Part shown: positions 33,997 to 42,092 of the stretch, piece after piece
Position numbering within the stretch: the stretch's first letter is position 1
Layout: every line of letters starts with the position of its first letter
Assembly (NCBI RefSeq): GCF_040111675.1
Contig: NZ_CP157794.1
Span: 1-64,000 of the forward strand
Direction: 5' to 3'
DNA: 64,000 bases
Source of the DNA: Salinarimonas sp.
GTDB taxonomy: Bacteria; Pseudomonadota; Alphaproteobacteria; Rhizobiales; Beijerinckiaceae
Notes under the pieces: model-generated
Database searches by the model: none
What the model was told of the DNA's origin: nothing
Seen by the model: the letters and a program-made list of their open reading frames with translations, nothing else
Position numbers and translations under genes: made by a program

Positions 33997-36741
33997 TCAG
34001 GCGCGCGAGACCCGCGCCGCGCAGTACTTGAACTCGGGGATCTTGCCGTCGGGGTCGATCGCCGGGTTGGTGAGGAGGTTGGCCGCCGCCTCGACATAGG
34101 CGAAGGGCACGAAGACCATGTCCTCCTGCAGCGCCGCGTCCGCCCGCGCGGTGAGCGCGATGGCGCCGCGGCGGGTCTCGACCCGGATCGTCTCGCCGGC
34201 GGCGAGCCCCATGGCGGCGAGCGTGCGCGGGTTGAGGCTCGCGGTGGGCGCCGGCTCGAGCGCGTCGAGAATGCCGGCGCGCCGCGTCATGGCGCCGGTG
34301 TGCCAGTGCTCCAGCTGCCGCCCCGTGGTGAGGACGAGCGGGAACTCGGTATCCGGCGTCTCGTCCGGCGCGCGCAGGCCCGCCGGGACGAAGAGCGCCT
34401 TGCCGCCGGCACGCGGGAAGGCGTCGCCGAAGACGTTGGCCTCGCCGGGATGGTCCGGCGCCGGGCAGGGATAGGTGACGACGTCCTCGCGCTCGAGCCG
34501 CTCCCAGGTGATGTTGGCGAGAGACGGCATCACCCGCGCCATCTCGGCGAACACGTCGCGCGGATGCGCGTAGTCCCACGGCAGCCCGAGCCGCGTTCCG
34601 AGATCGAGGAGGATGGCGAAATCCTCGCGCGCCTGCCCGGGGGGCGCGAGCGCCGGGCGGCCCATCTGGACCTGGCGGTTGGAGTTCGTGACGGTGCCCG
34701 TCTTCTCCGGCCAGGCGGAGGCCGGGAGCACCACGTCGGCGTACATCGCCGTCTCGGTGAGGAAGATGTCCTGGACCACGCAGTGGTCGAGCCGCGCCAG
34801 CGCGTCGCGGGCATGCGCCACGTCGGGGTCCGACATGGCCGGGTTCTCGCCCATGACGTAGAGCGCGCGGATCGCCCCGTCGTGGATCGCGTCCATGATC
34901 TCGGTGACGGTCAGCCCCGGCTCGGCCGAGACCGGGAAGCCCCAGGCCGCCTCGAAGCGCTCGCGGATCGCGGGGTCGGTCACCTTGGCGTAGTCCGGCA
35001 GCACCATCGGGATCAGGCCCGCGTCGGAGGCGCCCTGGACGTTGTTCTGCCCGCGCAGCGGATGGAGCCCCGTGCCCGGCCGGCCGACCTGGCCCGTCAT
35101 CAGCGCGAGCGAGATCAGGCAGCGCGCGTTGTCGGTGCCGTGGGTGTGCTGCGAGACGCCCATGCCCCAGAACACGATGGAGCGCTCCGCCGTGGCGTAG
35201 AGCCGGGCCACCTCGCGGATCGTGCCCGCGTCGACGCCGCAGCGCTCTTCCATCGCCTCCGGCGTGTAGGCGGCGAGATGCTCGGCGAGGCGCTCGTAGC
35301 CCTCGGTGTGGGTGGCGACGTACTCGCGGTCGACGAGATCCTCCGCCACGATGACGTGCATCATCGCGTTGAGGAGCGCGACGTCGGAGCCGGGACGGAA
35401 GCGCAGCCGATGCGTCGCGTGCTTCGTCATCAGGGTGCTGCCGCGCGGGTCCATCACCACGAGCTTCGCGCCGCGCTTCACCGCCTGCTTGAAGTAGGTC
35501 GCGGCGACGGGGTGGTTCTCGGTGGGGTTCGCGCCGATGACGACGATCACGTCGGCGATCGCCGCGTCGGTGAAGGGCGCGGTGACGGCGCCCGAGCCGA
35601 TGCCCTCCATCAGCGCGGCGACGGAGGAGGCGTGGCACAGCCGCGTGCAATGGTCGACGTTGTTGTGGCCGAAGGCCTGGCGCACGAGCTTCTGGACGAG
35701 GTAGGCCTCCTCGTTCGAGCCCTTGGCCGAGCCGAAGCCGGCGATGGCCTTGCCGCCATGCGCGTCGCGGATGCGGGCGAGGCCGCCGGCGGCGGCGTCG
35801 AGCGCCTCCTCCCAGCTGGCCTCGCGGAAATGCGTCCAGGGGTTCGCCGGGTCGACGTTCAGGCCCTTGGGCGCGCCCGCCTTGCGGATCAGCGGCACGG
35901 TGAGGCGCTCGGGGCTCGCCACGTAGTCGAAGCCGAAGCGGCCCTTGACGCAAAGCCGGTTCTCGTTCGCCGGCCCGTCGCGGCCCTCGACATAGGCGAT
36001 GGCGCCGTCGCGGATCTTGAAGGAGATCTGGCAGCCGACCCCGCAATAGGGGCACACCGAGTTCACCGTCTCGTCCGCGCCGCGGGTCCCCACCTGCGTC
36101 TCCCGGTCGACGATCGAGGCGGGCATCAGCGCGCCCGTCGGGCAGGCCTGGACGCATTCGCCGCAGGCGACGCAGGTCGAGACGCCCATCGGGTCGGCGA
36201 GGTCGAAGACCGGGACGTGGTGGTCGCCGCGATAGGCCATGCCGATCACGTCGTTGACCTGCACCTCGCGGCAGGCGCGGGCGCACAGCGTGCAGGAGAT
36301 GCACGCGTCGAGATTCACCGCCATGGCGGGGTGCGAGAGATCGGGCCCCGGCGGATGATCACGTCCGGGGAAGCGCGACAGGGTCACGCCCTGCGCCTCG
36401 GCGAAGCGCCAGAGCGGGGAGGCCGCGTCGTGCGCCATGTCCTGCGGCGGCTGGTCGGCGACGAGGAGCTCCATCACCAGCCGGCGCGCCGTCGTCGCAC
36501 GCTCGGAGGCGCTCTTGACGATCATGCCCTCGGCGGCCGGGCGGATGCAGGATGCGGCGAGCACGCGCTCGCCCTCGATCTCGACCATGCAGGCGCGGCA
36601 ATTGCCGTCCGGGCGGTAGCCCGGCTCGGGGCGATGGCACAGATGCGGGATCGTCGTGCCTTCGCGGCGGGCGACCTCCCAGATCGTCTCCCCGTCCCGC
36701 GCCTCGACCGCGCGTCCGTCGAGCGTGAAGCGGATGGTCAT
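33997..36741 (-). CDS. fdhA/fdsA: NAD-dependent formate dehydrogenase, catalytic (alpha) subunit
   Basis: 914 aa molybdo- or tungstoenzyme. In order: a [2Fe-2S] domain ([20 protein letters not shown] near residue 35), a His-Cys cluster region, two ferredoxin-type [4Fe-4S] clusters ([11 protein letters not shown] near 150; [15 protein letters not shown] near 192), the proximal cluster (CPYCGVGC near 230) and the bis-MGD domain. The metal ligand is Cys in [11 protein letters not shown] near residue 369, not Sec. It oxidises formate to CO2 and passes electrons to the NADH subunit. Its ATG overlaps that gene's stop (ATGA). Confidence 0.94.
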   Translation of the reverse strand: MTIRFTLDGRAVEARDGETIWEVARREGTTIPHLCHRPEPGYRPDGNCRACMVEIEGERVLAASCIRPAAEGMIVKSASERATTARRLVMELLVADQPPQDMAHDAASPLWRFAEAQGVTLSRFPGRDHPPGPDLSHPAMAVNLDACISCTLCARACREVQVNDVIGMAYRGDHHVPVFDLADPMGVSTCVACGECVQACPTGALMPASIVDRETQVGTRGADETVNSVCPYCGVGCQISFKIRDGAIAYVEGRDGPANENRLCVKGRFGFDYVASPERLTVPLIRKAGAPKGLNVDPANPWTHFREASWEEALDAAAGGLARIRDAHGGKAIAGFGSAKGSNEEAYLVQKLVRQAFGHNNVDHCTRLCHASSVAALMEGIGSGAVTAPFTDAAIADVIVVIGANPTENHPVAATYFKQAVKRGAKLVVMDPRGSTLMTKHATHRLRFRPGSDVALLNAMMHVIVAEDLVDREYVATHTEGYERLAEHLAAYTPEAMEERCGVDAGTIREVARLYATAERSIVFWGMGVSQHTHGTDNARCLISLALMTGQVGRPGTGLHPLRGQNNVQGASDAGLIPMVLPDYAKVTDPAIRERFEAAWGFPVSAEPGLTVTEIMDAIHDGAIRALYVMGENPAMSDPDVAHARDALARLDHCVVQDIFLTETAMYADVVLPASAWPEKTGTVTNSNRQVQMGRPALAPPGQAREDFAILLDLGTRLGLPWDYAHPRDVFAEMARVMPSLANITWERLEREDVVTYPCPAPDHPGEANVFGDAFPRAGGKALFVPAGLRAPDETPDTEFPLVLTTGRQLEHWHTGAMTRRAGILDALEPAPTASLNPRTLAAMGLAAGETIRVETRRGAIALTARADAALQEDMVFVPFAYVEAAANLLTNPAIDPDGKIPEFKYCAARVSRA

Positions 36742-38444
36742 CGGGCGGTCTCCACGGGAAAATAGTTCAGCACGCTCGCGATCGGGTTCGCCGCCGCCTG
36801 GCCGAGCCCGCAGATCGAGGCGTCGCGCATGACCTGCTCGAGATCGCCCAGGAGGTGGAGGTCCCAGCGGCCGTCGGCGAGGAGGGCCTCCGCCTTCTGC
36901 GTCCCGTTCCGGCAGGGCGTGCACTGGCCGCACGATTCGTGGCGGAAGAAGCGGATCAGGTTGAGCGCGACCGCGCGCACGTCGTCCCGGTCGGACAACA
37001 CGACCACCGCATGGGAGCCGACGAAGGCCTTGTGCGGCTCCAGCATGCCGAAATCGAGCGGCAGGTCCGCCATGCGCGCCGGCAGGATGCCGCCGGAGGC
37101 CCCGCCCGGCAGGTAGCCGTAGAGCGCGTGACCGTCCTGCATGCCCCCGCAATGCGTCTCGATCAGCTCCCGGCAGGTGATTCCCGCCGGCGCGAGCTTC
37201 ACGCCGGGCCGCTTGACGCGACCCGACACCGAGAACGAGCGCAAACCCTTGTGGCCGCGCGCGCCCAGCCCGGCGAACCAGCCGGGCCCCTTCTCGACGA
37301 TGTCGCGCACCCAGAACAGGGTCTCGACGTTGTGGTTGAGCGTCGGGCGGCCGAACAGGCCGCGTTCGGCGATGTAGGGCGGGCGGTGGCGGGGCAGGCC
37401 GCGCTTGCCTTCGATCGATTCGAGCATGGCGCTCTCCTCGCCGCAGATATAGGCGCCGGCCCCGCGCCTCAGCTCGATCGGCGCATGCCGGTCGAGGCCC
37501 GCGGCCTTGATCGCGGCGATCTCGCGCTCGAGCAGGGCGCGCACCCCGGCGTACTCGTCGCGCAGATAGATATAGAGCCGCTCCGCCTCCACCGCCCAGG
37601 CGGCGACGAGCGCGCCCTCGAGGAAGCGATGCGGATCGCGCTCGAGGTGGTAGCGGTCCTTGAAGGTGCCGGGCTCGCCCTCGTCGGCGTTCACCGTCAT
37701 CAGCCGCGGGCCGGGGAAGCCGCGCACGATCGCCCATTTGCGCCCGGCCGGGAAGCCGGCGCCGCCGAGCCCGCGCAGCCCCGCGTCGGAGAGGGTCGCC
37801 ACCAGGCTCTCGGCGTCGCGCGCGCCCGAGAGGCATTCGTCGAGGAGGCGATAGCCGCCCTCCTCCCGATAGCGGTCGAGCGACAGCGCCTGCGCCGGTA
37901 CCGGCTCGACCGTGTCCCCGGTCCGCGCCGCGGCGAGCACCGCCTCCGGCGTCGCGCGCTCGACGGCGCGCGTCCCGACGTGAACCGCCGGGGCGCCGGC
38001 GCAGCGCCCGATGCAGGGGGCGGCGAGAACGCGGATCTCGGCCGGGTCGGCGCCCGCCTCGAGCGCCGCCTGCAGCCGCTCGGCGCCCGCCATCATGCAG
38101 GCGACGCCGTCGCAGACGCGGATCGTCAGCGGCGCGGGGGCGGCCTCGCCCTCCTTCACGATGTCGAAATGATGATAGAAGCTCGCGACCTCGTAGACCT
38201 CGGCCTCGGGAACGCGGAACTCCTCGGCGAGCGCCTTGAGGTGCCGCGCGGCGAGGTGGCCGACGCCGTCCTGGAGCCGATGCAGAGCCTCGATCAGGAG
38301 GTCGCGCCGGCGCTCCATGGCGCCGAGCAGGCTGCGGACCTCGGCGAGGGCGGCCTCGTCGAGCGGGCGGCCGCGGGGGCGAAAGCGCGGTCCGTTCCCC
38401 CGCTTCTTCCTCGGCGCGGTGTCCGTCGGTGCGATTTCGCGCAT
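36738..38444 (-). CDS. fdhB/fdsB: Formate dehydrogenase beta subunit, NuoE-NuoF fusion
   Basis: 568 aa. Residues 30-190 resemble NuoE/FdsG with a [2Fe-2S] site (CDGVACMMAG, PCIGRCAGAPAV). The rest is NuoF/FdsB with the FMN/NADH segment GLRGLGGAGFPAGRKW (about residue 225), NADEGEPGTFKDR, and a [4Fe-4S] motif ESCGQCTPCRNGT near 510. The fused form is known from Methylobacterium tungsten formate dehydrogenase 1, whose beta subunit is of similar length. It reduces NAD+ with electrons from the alpha subunit. The frame is open further upstream, but MREIAPTDTAPRKK is the plausible start. Confidence 0.93.
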   Translation of the reverse strand: MREIAPTDTAPRKKRGNGPRFRPRGRPLDEAALAEVRSLLGAMERRRDLLIEALHRLQDGVGHLAARHLKALAEEFRVPEAEVYEVASFYHHFDIVKEGEAAPAPLTIRVCDGVACMMAGAERLQAALEAGADPAEIRVLAAPCIGRCAGAPAVHVGTRAVERATPEAVLAAARTGDTVEPVPAQALSLDRYREEGGYRLLDECLSGARDAESLVATLSDAGLRGLGGAGFPAGRKWAIVRGFPGPRLMTVNADEGEPGTFKDRYHLERDPHRFLEGALVAAWAVEAERLYIYLRDEYAGVRALLEREIAAIKAAGLDRHAPIELRRGAGAYICGEESAMLESIEGKRGLPRHRPPYIAERGLFGRPTLNHNVETLFWVRDIVEKGPGWFAGLGARGHKGLRSFSVSGRVKRPGVKLAPAGITCRELIETHCGGMQDGHALYGYLPGGASGGILPARMADLPLDFGMLEPHKAFVGSHAVVVLSDRDDVRAVALNLIRFFRHESCGQCTPCRNGTQKAEALLADGRWDLHLLGDLEQVMRDASICGLGQAAANPIASVLNYFPVETAR

Positions 38445-38612
38445 ATCCGTCTCGTTCTTCTCGCGTCCCGCGCAGGCGCCGGACGTTCTCCACCCGAAGG
38501 GGAAGCATCCGATTCCCGCGCGCCCGTGTCCAGCGGCGTGGTCGCGGCATCATGCCGTCGCCCCGCTGCAAGAGGCTGTCGATTTTTCGCCACTTGGCGA
38601 AACGGGAGCGTC

Positions 38613-39650
38613 ATGGCAAGCAGTCTTCCCATCATCTTCTCCGGAACGACCATGGATCGCAGCAACGGCATCGGGATCGGCATCATCGGCTACGGAATCA
38701 TGGGCGAGCGCCTGCTGCGCGCCGCACTCGGGCCCGGGGCCGGGTCCGTACGCGTCTGCGGCGTCTGGGATCCGTCGCCGGCCGCGATGAAGCGGCTGGC
38801 CGAGGCGTTTCCGGAGATCGCCCGCTTCGAGGGCGTCGCGCCGCTGATCGAGGGCTGCGCGTGCGTCTACGTCGCCTCGCCCCCCGCCGCGCATCTCGAC
38901 CACGCCCGGGCGGCGCTCGGGGCCGGCAAGGCCCTGTTCTGCGAGAAGCCGCTCGCCGTCGACGTCGAGCAGGCGCGGGCCTTCGTGCGCGACGCCGAGG
39001 CGGCGGGCATGAGGGCCGCGGTGAACTTCCCCTTCGCCTCCTCCCTCGCCGTGGACCAGCTCGAGGCCTGGATGGCGGACGGCACGCTGGGTCCGTTGCA
39101 GGAGGCGGACATCGAGGTCTCCTTCGCGGCCTGGCCGCGGCCCTGGCAGGAGGACGCCGCCGCCTGGCTCGACCGGCGGCTTCAGGGCGGCTTCACCCGC
39201 GAGGTCCTGTCGCATTTCCTCTTCCTGGCCGGGCGTCTCGTCGGCCCCGCGACGCTCGGTCCCGCGAGCGTGCGCTACCCCGTCGATGGCGCCTCGGAGC
39301 GCGCCGTCGCGGCGGAGCTGACCGCGGGCGGCGTTCCGGTGCGCGTGCGCGGCCTCGTCGGCGAGACCGACAAGGCGGACACGAACGCCTTCACGCTCCA
39401 CGGCGCGAACGGCGCGATCCGGCTGCGCGACTGGTCGGTCGCGGAGCGCCTGGTCGACGGCGTCTGGACCGAGGCCGAGGGCGCCCTCCCGCAGGAGGAG
39501 GCGCGCCCGATCACCCTCGCCCGCCAGCTCGGCAAGGTCGCCGCCATGACCCGCGGCGCGCCGCAGGATCTCGCCAGCCTGCGCGAGGCGCTCGCGGTCC
39601 AGGAGCTCGTCGAGGAGATCCTGCGCGCGGGCGAGGAAGCGGCCGCCTGA
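38613..39650 (+). CDS. Gfo/Idh/MocA-family oxidoreductase
   Basis: 345 aa. The N-terminal NAD(P) Rossmann motif is IGIIGYGIMGERLLRAALG, and the family EKP motif is FCEKPLAVDVEQARAF (about residue 110). The start at 38613 has GGGAG close upstream; an alternative ATG at 38652 would remove 13 residues. Such enzymes oxidise or reduce sugars, inositols or related polyols. It is divergent from the formate dehydrogenase across 168 bases. Its substrate is unknown. Confidence 0.85.
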   Translation: MASSLPIIFSGTTMDRSNGIGIGIIGYGIMGERLLRAALGPGAGSVRVCGVWDPSPAAMKRLAEAFPEIARFEGVAPLIEGCACVYVASPPAAHLDHARAALGAGKALFCEKPLAVDVEQARAFVRDAEAAGMRAAVNFPFASSLAVDQLEAWMADGTLGPLQEADIEVSFAAWPRPWQEDAAAWLDRRLQGGFTREVLSHFLFLAGRLVGPATLGPASVRYPVDGASERAVAAELTAGGVPVRVRGLVGETDKADTNAFTLHGANGAIRLRDWSVAERLVDGVWTEAEGALPQEEARPITLARQLGKVAAMTRGAPQDLASLREALAVQELVEEILRAGEEAAA

Positions 39651-39788
39651 GGCCGGCGCCGCACCGTCCGCAGAGCCGTCCGGAGCGGAACGGCTAGGCT
39701 CTCGACGCGTTTTCCCGTCGAGGCCCTCGCATCCCCGCGCGACCCCGCGTCGGCGAGCGAGGGTCCTGAGACGGAAGGGATTTCCAGC

Positions 39789-40007
39789 ATGGACCGAAAA
39801 GTCGAAGACGTGCGCGCCCGCCAAGGCTGGCGCGGCCGGCCCGTCCTCGCGATTCTCGTCATCTCCTTGGCGCTCGCGACGATCGCGTTCCTGGGATACG
39901 TCTTCTGGGCCTGGGAAACGACGCCGGACCTGGAGGGGCAGACCGGGACGCCGGCGGTGAACTCGCCCGCGAACGAGCAGAATCCGCTCCCGACGCAGAG
40001 CGATTGA
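39789..40007 (+). CDS. Small single-span membrane protein
   Basis: 72 aa. A charged N-terminus (DRKVEDVRARQGWRGRP) leads into one helix (VLAILVISLALATIAFLGYV) and a polar Pro/Asn-rich tail predicted outside the membrane. GGAAGGG lies about 9 bases upstream. It converges on the DUF938 gene with a 2-base gap. No family recognised. Confidence 0.6.
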   Translation: MDRKVEDVRARQGWRGRPVLAILVISLALATIAFLGYVFWAWETTPDLEGQTGTPAVNSPANEQNPLPTQSD

Positions 40008-40009
40008 GC

Positions 40010-40642
40010 TCACGCCCGGCGGAAGACGAGCATCATGTTGTTGGCCGGCATCTCGACCCGCTGCTCGAGCGCCAGGCCCTGCCCCGACGCGGCCCGCGCC
40101 ACGTCGGCGACGTCGCGGATGCCCCAGCGCGGGTCCCGCGCCCTCAGCGAGGCGTCGAACTCGGCGTTCGAGGGCGCGGTGAAGCGGCCGTCGAGGTTGA
40201 ACGGCCCGTAGAGAACGAGCGGCCCGCCCGGCGGCAGAAGCCGTCCGGCGCCCGCCATCAGGCCGAGCCCGGCCTCCCAGGGCGCGATGTGGATCATGTT
40301 GATCGAGACGATCGCGTCGGCGCGCTCCACCGGCCAGGCCGGCGCGGCGGCGTCGAGCGCGATCGGCGCCTCGAGATTCGCCAGCGCCGCATGGGCGCGC
40401 CAGGCGGCGATGCTGGCGCGGGCCTCCTCGCTCGGGTCGCTGGGGCGCCAGATCAGGCCCGGCAGGGCGCGGGCCATGTGGATCGCGTGCTCGCCGGTGC
40501 CGCTGGCGATCTCCAGCACGACGCCGCGCTCGGGGAGCACGCGCCGCAGCACGTCGAGGATCGGGTCGCGATTGCGCGCGGCCGCGGGCGCCACGAGGGC
40601 GCCGGGCGGTGGGGCGTCGGGATCGGAATCGTTCGTCGTCAT
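40010..40642 (-). CDS. DUF938 SAM-dependent methyltransferase-like protein
   Basis: 210 aa. The N-terminal APAAARNRDPILDVLRRVLP and the SAM-binding motif VLEIASGTGEHAIHMARALP (about residue 41) are DUF938 hallmarks, as are INMIHIAPWEAG (about 114) and GPFNLDGRFTAPSN (about 147). Cytosolic; the methyl acceptor is unknown. Confidence 0.88.
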   Translation of the reverse strand: MTTNDSDPDAPPPGALVAPAAARNRDPILDVLRRVLPERGVVLEIASGTGEHAIHMARALPGLIWRPSDPSEEARASIAAWRAHAALANLEAPIALDAAAPAWPVERADAIVSINMIHIAPWEAGLGLMAGAGRLLPPGGPLVLYGPFNLDGRFTAPSNAEFDASLRARDPRWGIRDVADVARAASGQGLALEQRVEMPANNMMLVFRRA

Positions 40643-40765
40643 CCGCCGATGGGCGCGCCGCGGGGCCCGTCTGTCAAGGCCGCGCGCCCCGGCCGCGTCC
40701 GCATTCCTCTTGCGCCCGGCCCCCGGCGTGGATTACGTCCGTGTCGTTCGCAGGAGGGCCCCGCC

Positions 40766-41005
40766 TTGGCCGGCAAGAGCACGAAGACCAACACCCGCAA
40801 TCTCGTGACCGTCGTTTCGGTGATGATCCTCGTCGGCGCGGAGGTGTTCGGCGTGGCGCTCGCCGCCGGATGGGCCATCGCCGGCCTGTTCGAGCTCGGG
40901 GAGACCATCTCTTACGTGCTGATGGCCCTGTTCAGCCTCGCCGGCCTCTACCTGATGTGGAGCTTCTGGAAGAAGGCGATCTCGGTCGAGCCGATCAAGG
41001 GCTGA
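40766..41005 (+). CDS. Small two-helix membrane protein with TTG start
   Basis: 79 aa. There is no ATG before the membrane part; the TTG at 40766 has AGGAGGG about 8 bases upstream and gives a sensible positively charged N-terminus (AGKSTKTNTRN). Two helices follow (LVTVVSVMILVGAEVFGVAL; ISYVLMALFSLAGLYLMWSF). It lies 88 bases before the GAPDH gene. Unknown function. Confidence 0.65.
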   Translation: MAGKSTKTNTRNLVTVVSVMILVGAEVFGVALAAGWAIAGLFELGETISYVLMALFSLAGLYLMWSFWKKAISVEPIKG

Positions 41006-41093
41006 CCTCGAGGCCTGAGCCACTCTTCTTCCCGGAACCGCGCCCGGCGGGGCGTGGTTGACCGTGCGTCTCCAGCGCCGGAAGGGAAGATCG

Positions 41094-42083
41094 ATGCCGA
41101 ACGTCGCGATCAACGGGCTCGGTCGCATCGGCCGGGCGACGCTCAAGATCGTCCAGGACACGCCCGGGCTCGACCTGGTCGCCGTCAACGACATCGCCCC
41201 CGCCGACAACCTCGCCTACCTGCTCAACCACGACACGGTCTACGGCCGCCCCGCCCAGGCGGCGACGGCGGGCGAGGACGCGCTCGAGGTCGGCGGGCGG
41301 CGCATCCGCGTGCTCTCGCAGAAGGATCCGGCGACGCTGCCCTGGGGCGAGATGGGCGTCGATCTCGTCTTCGAATGCACCGGCATCTTCCGCAGGGAGG
41401 AGCAGATGCGCGGCCATCTCGACGCCGGCGCGCGAAAGGTGCTGCTCTCCGCCCCGCCGAAGGGCGGCGACGTCCCCCTCGTCGTGCACGGCGTGAACGA
41501 GGCCGGCGATGCGACGCTGTTCTCCTGCGCGAGCTGCACGACGAACTGCATCACCCCGGTCTTCGAGGTGATGGGCCGGCGCATCGGCGTGCGCAAGGCG
41601 GCGATGACGACGGTGCACGCCTACACGTCCTCGCAGGAGATCGTCGACGCTCCCGCCTCGAAATGGCGCCGCGGGCGCGCGGCGGCGGCGAACCTGGTGC
41701 CGACCTCGACGGGCGCCGCCACCGCGACGACGAAGGTGCTGCCGGAATACCAGGGCCGCTTCGACGGCGTCGCCATCCGCGCGCCGGTGCCGGTGGGCTC
41801 CATCGCCGACCTCACCTTCGTCACCGAGCGCGCGACCTCCGTCGAGGAGATCAACGACGTCTTCGTCGAGGAGGCGAAGAGCGCCCGCTACGAGGGCGTC
41901 CTCGTCGTCGCCACGGCGCCGATCGTCTCCTCCGACGTCATCCGGGACCCCGCCGCCTCGATCTTCGATCCGTCCATGACGCAGGTGGTCGACGGCGACC
42001 TCGTCAAGGTGATGGCCTGGTACGACAACGAATGGGGCTATGCGGCGCAGATGGTGCGTGAGGCCCGGCGCGTGCTGAGCTGA
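41094..42083 (+). CDS. gap: Glyceraldehyde-3-phosphate dehydrogenase, type I
   Basis: 329 aa. NAD-binding INGLGRIGRATLKI at the N-terminus, catalytic Cys in SCASCTTNCITP (about residue 148, with the usual Asn of SNASC replaced by Cys), and WYDNEWGYAAQM near the C-terminus. It converts glyceraldehyde-3-phosphate to 1,3-bisphosphoglycerate. It heads a five-gene run with a P-type ATPase, a phosphatase/mutase fusion, GH65 and a hydroxyacid dehydrogenase, so it is probably a second, cluster-specific GAPDH rather than the main glycolytic copy (usually with pgk). Confidence 0.92.
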   Translation: MPNVAINGLGRIGRATLKIVQDTPGLDLVAVNDIAPADNLAYLLNHDTVYGRPAQAATAGEDALEVGGRRIRVLSQKDPATLPWGEMGVDLVFECTGIFRREEQMRGHLDAGARKVLLSAPPKGGDVPLVVHGVNEAGDATLFSCASCTTNCITPVFEVMGRRIGVRKAAMTTVHAYTSSQEIVDAPASKWRRGRAAAANLVPTSTGAATATTKVLPEYQGRFDGVAIRAPVPVGSIADLTFVTERATSVEEINDVFVEEAKSARYEGVLVVATAPIVSSDVIRDPAASIFDPSMTQVVDGDLVKVMAWYDNEWGYAAQMVREARRVLS

Positions 42084-42092
42084 GGCCGGGGC

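Noticed and set aside
33997..38571. One continuous 1524-codon frame suggesting a fused formate dehydrogenase
   Set aside because: The 5' part is a shadow of the beta-subunit gene, which is in another frame with its own motifs; the alpha subunit starts at ATG 36741 with an ATGA overlap.
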